Of a stretch of 64,000 nucleotides of DNA, positions 56,690 to 64,000 are shown one piece after another; position 1 is the stretch's first letter; each line of letters opens with the position of its first letter. A program made the position numbers and the translations under genes. Below the pieces are notes generated by a model. It searched no databases. It saw only the letters and a program-made list of their open reading frames with translations, and was not told the origin of the DNA. The DNA comes from Terebella lapidaria (Eukaryota > Annelida > Polychaeta > Terebellida > Terebellidae), in contig OX424568.1 in assembly GCA_949152475.1 (NCBI GenBank), forward strand, positions 13,243,667-13,307,666, in the 5' to 3' direction.

Positions 56690-58200
56690 TCGTCAGAAGT
56701 CTCTTACCAGTTTGAACAGTGATACAGTACAAATGTCGATTCCAGGGACCAGATGGAATCATAACGTCAGTATTATTGTCAAACCACCAAAATGCGCTCC
56801 GAGATGTGATCACCTCGTAACGCAAAGAGTTTCAGATATTGATGTGTCAGGTTGATTGTCATAATGCATGCCTTTTCATACATAAACAGGGAGATCACGA
56901 TATTGGTTCAGAATAATTTCATTGCATTGAATTTTGGAAATGGTTTATCAGTGAACATCTCAGTGAATCTACTTTCTCTGTATATTCCAAGCAATATGAT
57001 GAATTTTCATAGGGGGGGAAACTAAATTTTGGTGAAAGTCAATTCAAAAGTTGATACCATATTTTTAAATTTAATGGTATGGATGAAAGAACTGACACAA
57101 ATTTTCTATAGAATGTGAGCAGTCTGAGCAATTAGGGTAGAGTCTGAGCAACGTGTATCAAAATATTTTATACATATGGAGCCACGAATCAATGGTTAGA
57201 AATCACTGTGTAGTTCCATATTGGATGCTTCGTAGTGTTTTTTTTGTGGGGTAGGGTTTATATATTTTCCATTCAGTTTCTTCATATGTAAGTAATAATT
57301 CCTCATGTCATTCAAATTTGCCATTCACATTGTTGCCATTCACACTGAGCCGGTGTCACTGCTGGTGGACGTCACGTCTGCCCCCCAGGATACCATCCAC
57401 TCAGTAGTCTTTTGGCTTGTGATTAGGTACTCATGTACTTGTCATATATCTATTCCATGGGTTTGTTTCGGATTTCTAAATTATTTTCATAGGTTGTTGG
57501 GCAGTTGTATGCTAATTCCATCAGGTGTACAGTAGAAACAACTAAATCTAACACACTGTCTGTCCCTGATGACGTCAGTGTGCCGTTTGATAAACTATTT
57601 GGTCGGGCTTTGTTTCTATTGCAAAATGTTCTATTGCATTGTTTCATTCTATTGCAAAATTTTACGTTTGTTATTGGAATCATCAAAATTTGGCTGTATT
57701 GGTGGTAATAGATTGATACTTACATTGTGTTGTACACAGACACCAATTTATCATGAGTATCTGCAGAGTTTAATTTCAACCCTACTATGCAATTCTCTTG
57801 ATTGTGATATCACTTCTCGTATTTTTCTTGCAATTACGTTAATATATCCAGTCCATGGGTTGTATATATGAAAGTGCATGATAAAGCGGTATGTGTTGTA
57901 TCAGAGAGACACTGGCTATTCACGGTATTCATAATGCAATGCAACGTTATTGGACTATTTATACACGTTTCATATCTCATTTCATGTTCTACATAGCCTC
58001 GACACTCTCCCTGAAATATAGGAAAGATATATGAACCATCAAATGCAAGTTTATTTCCTATCAAGTTATTGATGAAATCATCAAATGTTCTCACGTTTCT
58101 CCGCAAATAAATATCGATCAATTTACAGGAGTTGAACAATTTATGTAGCAGGGGTAGTAATGGAAGAAAGCCGCTCTTATTTTCAGGTATGTTTGTTTGC
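56690..58200. other. Non-coding between decayed regions in U2
   Basis: Matches 24,800-26,270. Contains repeat R1 in minus orientation (57,340-57,725) with a local duplication of TATTGCAAAATGTTC-like sequence near 57,617-57,660. No gene seen. Confidence 0.4.
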
Positions 58201-58206
58201 ATGACT

Positions 58207-58665
58207 CTAGTCGCAGTCGGATTCCACCTTGACATAGTAGTCCAGTGTGGAATTGGTGGAGTCCCCCAGCTTCGCTGGATGCGCTGTGATGCCAGCAGAG
58301 ACTTGCACCACTGGGGCGGTCATTGTTGATATCAACACCAGCACAACCAGCGTCACATGCACAGTCGCTCAGAAAGTTATGCACTGTGGTGTACTGAGAC
58401 TTATGGTTATTTTCATAGAATCGCCAATCCGTAGCACAGTCAGCTGTATATCATGCAAAAAACAGAAATGTAAGCACATGTATTTGGCACTTCTGTTAGT
58501 CCATTACATATGTATGTGTCAGTGGTAATACATTGACAAGATATGCTCAATTGCCCATATACTATTCAATCTGCATGACTCATATTATACACAGACTCAC
58601 GTACTCCAGCAAGGCAGCTCTCTGGTCATCAGGGCATAGTGTGGTGTCGAAACCAATGGTAAAAG
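58207..58665 (-). pseudogene. Pseudogene B3 of the two-PAN family
   Basis: Exon 3 (58,443-58,207) is 237 bases: an 18-base deletion just after the FYENN part and a separate 2-base deletion (GTGTGGAATT against GTTTGTCGAATT in B1) that shifts the frame before the last cysteine. It shares with B1/B2 the Phe in place of the second cysteine, the exon 2 remnant (donor near 58,600) and the TGA in the gene D frame. Its frameshift differs from that of B2. Confidence 0.75.
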
Positions 58666-59037
58666 ATGGTACAAATGGTACAAATTACGGATTCCATGGG
58701 TTGTTCTATCCGATTAACACAAAATAAACATTCTTTCAATTTATACCTGAGGCTATTTCATGTATTGGCCGATTCGTAAGGAATTTCATTGCAAAGTGTT
58801 ATATCAACAATAATTTTTGATACAGAAATATGTGGTGTCAAAATTTCAAATGAGGCGTACCTTTTAGCGAAGTGCTGGGCGAACATATTCGTGTAATCAG
58901 TTCAATCTAGTTGATATACCGTGCATGTATGTACCAATGATGGTTTTGGGCATGATGGCTTCCTGTTCAGCTTCGAAGGTAATGAGTCATGCAATTTAGC
59001 GAAGTTATAGCTACAACTTTACACAGGACATGGTTAT

Positions 59038-59042
<5 letters not shown>

Positions 59043-59094
<52 letters not shown>
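59043..59094. repeat. (AT)26 microsatellite
   Basis: Pure AT run. The two U1 copies at this site are short and partly replaced by T (27,130-27,150 and 31,178-31,195), so it has expanded in U2 or contracted in U1. Confidence 0.95.
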
Positions 59095-59099
<5 letters not shown>

Positions 59100-59769
59100 A
59101 TAGAACAGGATGATCTTGTTTCATCATTTAGCATATGTTGTCCATCTGTTGATGTGAAATGTCAAATTTCTCTGACGTTTTTAAAGGTATCACTGAAAAT
59201 AATCCCAACTCCATTTTAGGTTTTGGAAAAATTAATGGATTTAATATTTTCTTGCCAACAAACCTCAACTGTCTATTCTAGGAATATTTATGATCATTTT
59301 TTTCCATGGGGATAATTGATGATAGCCCATTCATTTGGCAGAGACAAACACCACTTTTGGGAGTTGACCTCATGTAGAGAGCCTTGGTTTGTACTTTGAG
59401 CACATGAGGAGTGTTATATTTCAAGTGAGCTTGAAATGGATCTCAGGACATTGAGCGAACATGCTCAATCTTAAACATCCGCAAGCAGTTCTGACACAAA
59501 TCTATAAAATGCACAATAATCATTTTGTAAGTAACCTTACATTTTGAGTGTATGTTTTGAAGCAATCCAATGTTTTCTTTTCAGATACTCTGCTCGATGA
59601 CGTAATTTTTCTACCCATTGATTTTGTTATTGGTTGCCAAACAAACTAGTTGAACGCCCCTTAGATTCACCCCTGACTTCCGAGCTGCAAGCTCTGATCT
59701 TGTCGAGAAGCCCTCTGATACCTGTATGTTGCAGAAAATCGGGCATCTCTCATGAGACTCACCATTTCA

Positions 59770-62700
59770 CAAAGTGTAATTTTATATTCTTCAGTTTTTT
59801 AGCGAAATGAGAAAATTTCTGCAAATATCTGCACCAACATTCAGTGTGTGTGTCAAGCTCAAATATGAGCGGCACAAATTGAATTTCATCAAGATTATCA
59901 ATGGCTACTGACCGGGCAACCAACGGAGCCGGGAAAATTCATTCATTTGTTTATAAAATAGATTATAGGCAAGGTATTCTGATTACACAGGGACGTAATG
60001 ATACACTGGTCGCATATACATGTATATTTGCTTGATTGCCAACTGCAAAATGACCTGTTGCTTATGACAAGGGGATATGCAGAAGGCGATTCAGCTCTGT
60101 TTAGTTAAGGGTTGAACATACCAGAATATTTGAGTCTAATACCATATTTACCCACACAACAATTTATATTTTTACATAGGGTATACATGTATCAGCCATA
60201 CCATAACCAACCATGCCACCGGTAAAAGATACTATATCTGTGAACATTCGAAACTGATAGCTTTAGTTTCTTGTGCGTAAATGCTATGTTTTTTATCCAT
60301 TCATGACAAAAAAAATATAAAAAGAATTATATACTGGCTTATAATGAAAACTATACCTCTAGACGGGATTACACAATGCGACCAGTCTGATCTGTTTTCA
60401 ACTACCTTTAATGTAGAACAATATATTCGATGTGTGGAAAACAATGACATCTCTGCATCAAGCACATTTGGACATCAAGTGCCCGTATGTACTAGAGTCT
60501 AGAACATTTCCGACGAGCATTGTTCCCCGTAGACGGGTGCTGAATACATGATATATATGACAGTATATATGATTATACTGATTTACTTCACTAAACTGTA
60601 CACCTGAATTAACATAAAAATGAGGGGAAATGCGTACACAGTGACATGCACATATACATGCGAGCACAAATGTTCTATAAATACAGCTGAACTAAAAACT
60701 AGTATCAAGCTTGAGTCGCCAAAAATGACCATAAGCGCAGTCATCATCTAGTATTTTTATTCAGTTGCTGATTCACTGGAGGTTAACCACCCTCAAGGTC
60801 ATCTTAAGTCCATTCTCAGTTACCAAGCAATGCAGATAAGATTAGTACAAATCATCAAGGGTTGTGTCTATCTCAAGGAGTTTGTTGTGGGGCGAACAAA
60901 CCTCGAATGAATACCAAAGTTCATTTACTGTCAATTTCAAGCTCATGGATAATACTGATAGTTACTGATAGAATGACAGCTACATTGAAAACGCTTTCAT
61001 GTGTTCTCTCAAAAACAGTATAGGCTTGTCGAACATATGAATGTTTGTTTTGAACGATAACTGATTGAACGTTTATCAGTCAGTTATATCTCATCAAATT
61101 CAATGGTACCACAATATATGATCTCCTACACGATCAAGATACAAACCACATGAATGTGGTTATGAAAAGCCAAATTGTGCAATTTGAAGCATTTAGTGGG
61201 ACTACAATTATATTGCACAAAATTAGGAATGATGGTCAAATGATTATGGAAGTTGGATATTTAGATTGATATTGGATGCTGAATTGATGAACATCACTCA
61301 AGGAAATATATCAATTCAATATATGGTGTTCAAAATTCAAGTAGGATTTACTGGTCTGATACTACACGTCGAACAGACGAATCAATCTGGACAGAAAAAA
61401 AACAGAACAATAGCTTATGTACCATATGGAGGGTAGAATAAAACTCGGAACTGCGATACACTGGAAAAAAATGATGCAATAGATGGCACTGCAGCTATGA
61501 TCGAATAAAATATCATACCATTATGTCAGCACTGAGGGGACTTTTCCTATAATATACTGAGTAATTACGTTCGGAGTCAAGTGATCAATTAATCTACCAT
61601 TAGGTTTTGTTGTCGCGAACACTGATTTGCATATCCCACTAAATATGGTAATGGTAAAATATGCATCAATGGTAATGTACGAAAATAGGATGGGTAAAAA
61701 ATAATCAAAATTAGGGCAGTAAGAAATAATGGATCCAACTGATTGTCAGGTATTTTTTCAATGTGGATTATGATTTTTATTGAGACAGGATACCCACATT
61801 TTACAGTTGAGAGTAATGCGATTTTTTGATATTTTTCACGACATTTAGCGAATTCAAATGGTGCTGCATATATGATGTTTGGCCCCATTTCATACACAAA
61901 TTTCGTACTTACATTAACATATCATACTCAGCAACAGCACGAACTCATTGCAACGAGGATTAGATCATTTTCTGAATTACACTGAGTCAGTTTGGCGCTG
62001 TTGATCAGGCATGCATGTATGCGAACAGTGTATCCGGTGTGTCTTTGTTTGATTACCTTTATGTACTGAATGTAAGTATCAATCTATTACCACCAATACA
62101 GTCAAATTTTGATGATGCCAATAACAAACGTTAAACACAACATTTTGCAATAGAAACAACAAAGCCCGACCAAATAGTTTATCCAAAGACATACTGGCGT
62201 CAAAATTCCAACCAGGAACACAAATTAGAATAATTTGTCATCTTGACATATTGTATTTTTATATTGAAGATTTCATCAACATTTGATATAAGAATTATCT
62301 TTCATCTAGCTGGAAAATTATTAAGGACCTTTTGACATGATTGAAGCTCAAATCTGCATTTCTTCAGGAGTTGTCTAACCGTGTTTGAGTAATTCGCTTG
62401 AATGTTTAGTTGACCCAACATGAACTGATTCTACAATGTAGATGTGCATTGTTCATTGGCATTGGCGAGAGTCATTGATCGCCAAGAGATGCATCTCGTG
62501 AGCAAGTTCATGTTCTGATTATTTTGGTTTCACTCATCATTTGATTTCAGAATTATTGCAGCAGGATAATATAAGTTTAAGGATATGTGGTGGCCACACT
62601 TGCATGCCATCTTGTGCACCATATGTGTCTCCAACAACAGCACATATACCATTATTCGGAATCGGGACATCATGCCTATATGAAAATGTGTGGAACGGAC

Positions 62701-64000
62701 AGTGGAGATGAAAGACTCATGAGAGATCATATCAGCATACCTGGATTCACATATGATGCACCGTCCATACCTTTGAACTAAATTTGAATTGAAGTGGACT
62801 GGAGTAGTCACTTAAAGTTAAACACTTAGGGTGTAATCTAATCAAGTTGACCCGAGAGGACCTGAATAGGTTGTCCTCAAGTGATTCGGCCATTGGATAC
62901 CAAACTCAGCTTAGTTGACAGAGCTTGGGGTCTTCAAATTATGGATATGTTATACAGAATATGTATATTATGTATATCGATAGACAACCTGAACATCCGG
63001 TGGTACGCTTTACTGCCATTGGTGTTGTCCTGTTTATGCATGTGCTTTGGATGTGTAATTTACTACATGTTAGTAGATCAGTCCTATGAATAAAAATGAA
63101 AGGGATGTGCACTGTGAAAATATGTCACAGTCTTTTCAAGTTAATTCAGGTGTATATTTCAGCGAAACACATATGTCATTGACTTACTCCGGACACAGGA
63201 AGCCAAGCCTAAAATGCCCTGCTGGCTTCATATTCTGTACATTCATGTCTTGTTTGTGGAACAGCTGTATTATGTATGTACGCATGTCTATGTGCATGTC
63301 ACTATCTACGGAGTTCAATATGATTTTAAGATGAATGATGTGCATATTTTAGTGAAGTAAATCACTATACTTGTATTTCAACATATACCCGGTTTTGTTA
63401 CGCGAGGCAATGTTGTCCAAAATGTTCAAGACTTCAGTGCATACGGGGATCGATTGTCCGAATATGCTCGCCGTTAGCGTTTTCTATGAACAAAGTATCA
63501 CATTCATGTTATAAGTTTTATTATATTTGATTATGTGTTAATATTGTCGTTAATACAAAATAGAAATGTTGTGGCATTGAAGCACAAGTAATAAAAGCAA
63601 AAACTGTATATGTGCACAATTAAAACCAGCTTTAAGTGTGCGCGTATAAAGAATGCATGTCACATGAAATGTAAGTATCAACCTATTACCACAATACAAC
63701 TTGATTTTGATGATGAAATAACAAACGTAAACTACATCATTTTGGATCAAATATGAAGAAGGTTATCTCTTGTGGTTATTTTGGCATCAGCCTCAGACAT
63801 TCGGGCATCTTTACCACTGAATTTTACAGAATTGCCTTTTCCATATGGATGGAGGTCACCTGATATCACGAAATTACAAAACATCTTATATGCTCACAAT
63901 ACAATGCGAGCTGTAAGTACACGACGTCATTCGTAGTGTTTGTCCAAGATAAACCGTGCAGTAAATGAATCATAAATAATATCCCCAACCATTAAAACAC
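59770..64000. other. Non-coding, matches U1 31,890-36,120
   Basis: No gene seen. 60,460-60,700 is unlike U1. The window ends about 280 bases before the point where gene D's duplicated promoter would begin, so a gene D2 may follow. Confidence 0.4.

Larger units (their letters stand above)
43966..64000. repeat. Long duplicated unit, copy 2 (U2), open at the window end
   Basis: Direct copy of U1, see there for matched blocks. Carries gene A2, the frameshifted PAN exon, pseudogene B3 and the gene D upstream region; it reaches the position matching ~36,110 when the window ends. It lacks every dated U1 insertion: SINE 4,699, transposons 6,319, 8,900 and 11,074, the LINE and the second 4-kb copy. 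Confidence 0.9.

Noticed and set aside
58989-59219. Frame encoding (YI)n
   Set aside because: Translation of the AT microsatellite.

Overview
This is eukaryotic, AT-rich, intron-containing, repeat-dense DNA. A tRNA-derived SINE with a (CAAGTA)n tail, CR1/Jockey-like LINEs with (ATTC)n tails, many short inverted-repeat elements and AGGTCA-rich repeats point to a marine invertebrate. A mollusc is my best guess, but this is inference because no diagnostic gene is present. I saw no operons, rRNA genes, CRISPR arrays, LTR elements or virus copies.

Layout. Positions 1-4,128 are unique sequence. They hold the last two exons of an unrecognised host gene (+), a convergent exon with a HIRAN-like domain (-), a LINE scrap and an unidentified 132-codon ORF (-). 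From 4,129 the window is built from a long unit, U1 (4,129-43,965), followed in the same orientation by a second copy, U2 (43,966 to the window end, still running). The breakpoint lies inside a SINE. The match is interrupted by insertions, nearly all in U1: a SINE, two 0.76-kb elements sharing ~52-bp inverted ends, two short MITEs, a ~5-kb LINE-bearing block and a nested ~4.05-kb tandem duplication (23.77-31.88 kb).

The real genes are a small family encoding secreted proteins of ~182 residues with two six-cysteine PAN/apple-like domains. All share a three-exon plan: signal-peptide exon, domain 1, domain 2, with both introns in phase 1. Gene A1 (8,490-13,177, -) and gene A2 (47,307-50,399, -) occupy equivalent places in U1 and U2; their proteins differ at one residue, against about nine silent differences. 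Gene D (36,779-38,675, +) is a divergent third member with a 198-bp exact tandem duplication of its promoter and start codon. Three decayed relatives (B1, B2, B3) and two frameshifted PAN-like exons (16.3 and 53.6 kb) show gene birth and death. The ligand and function of these proteins cannot be read from sequence.

The remaining tens of kilobases look non-coding. U1 and U2 could be a true tandem duplication or two haplotypes placed end to end by assembly; the window alone cannot decide.
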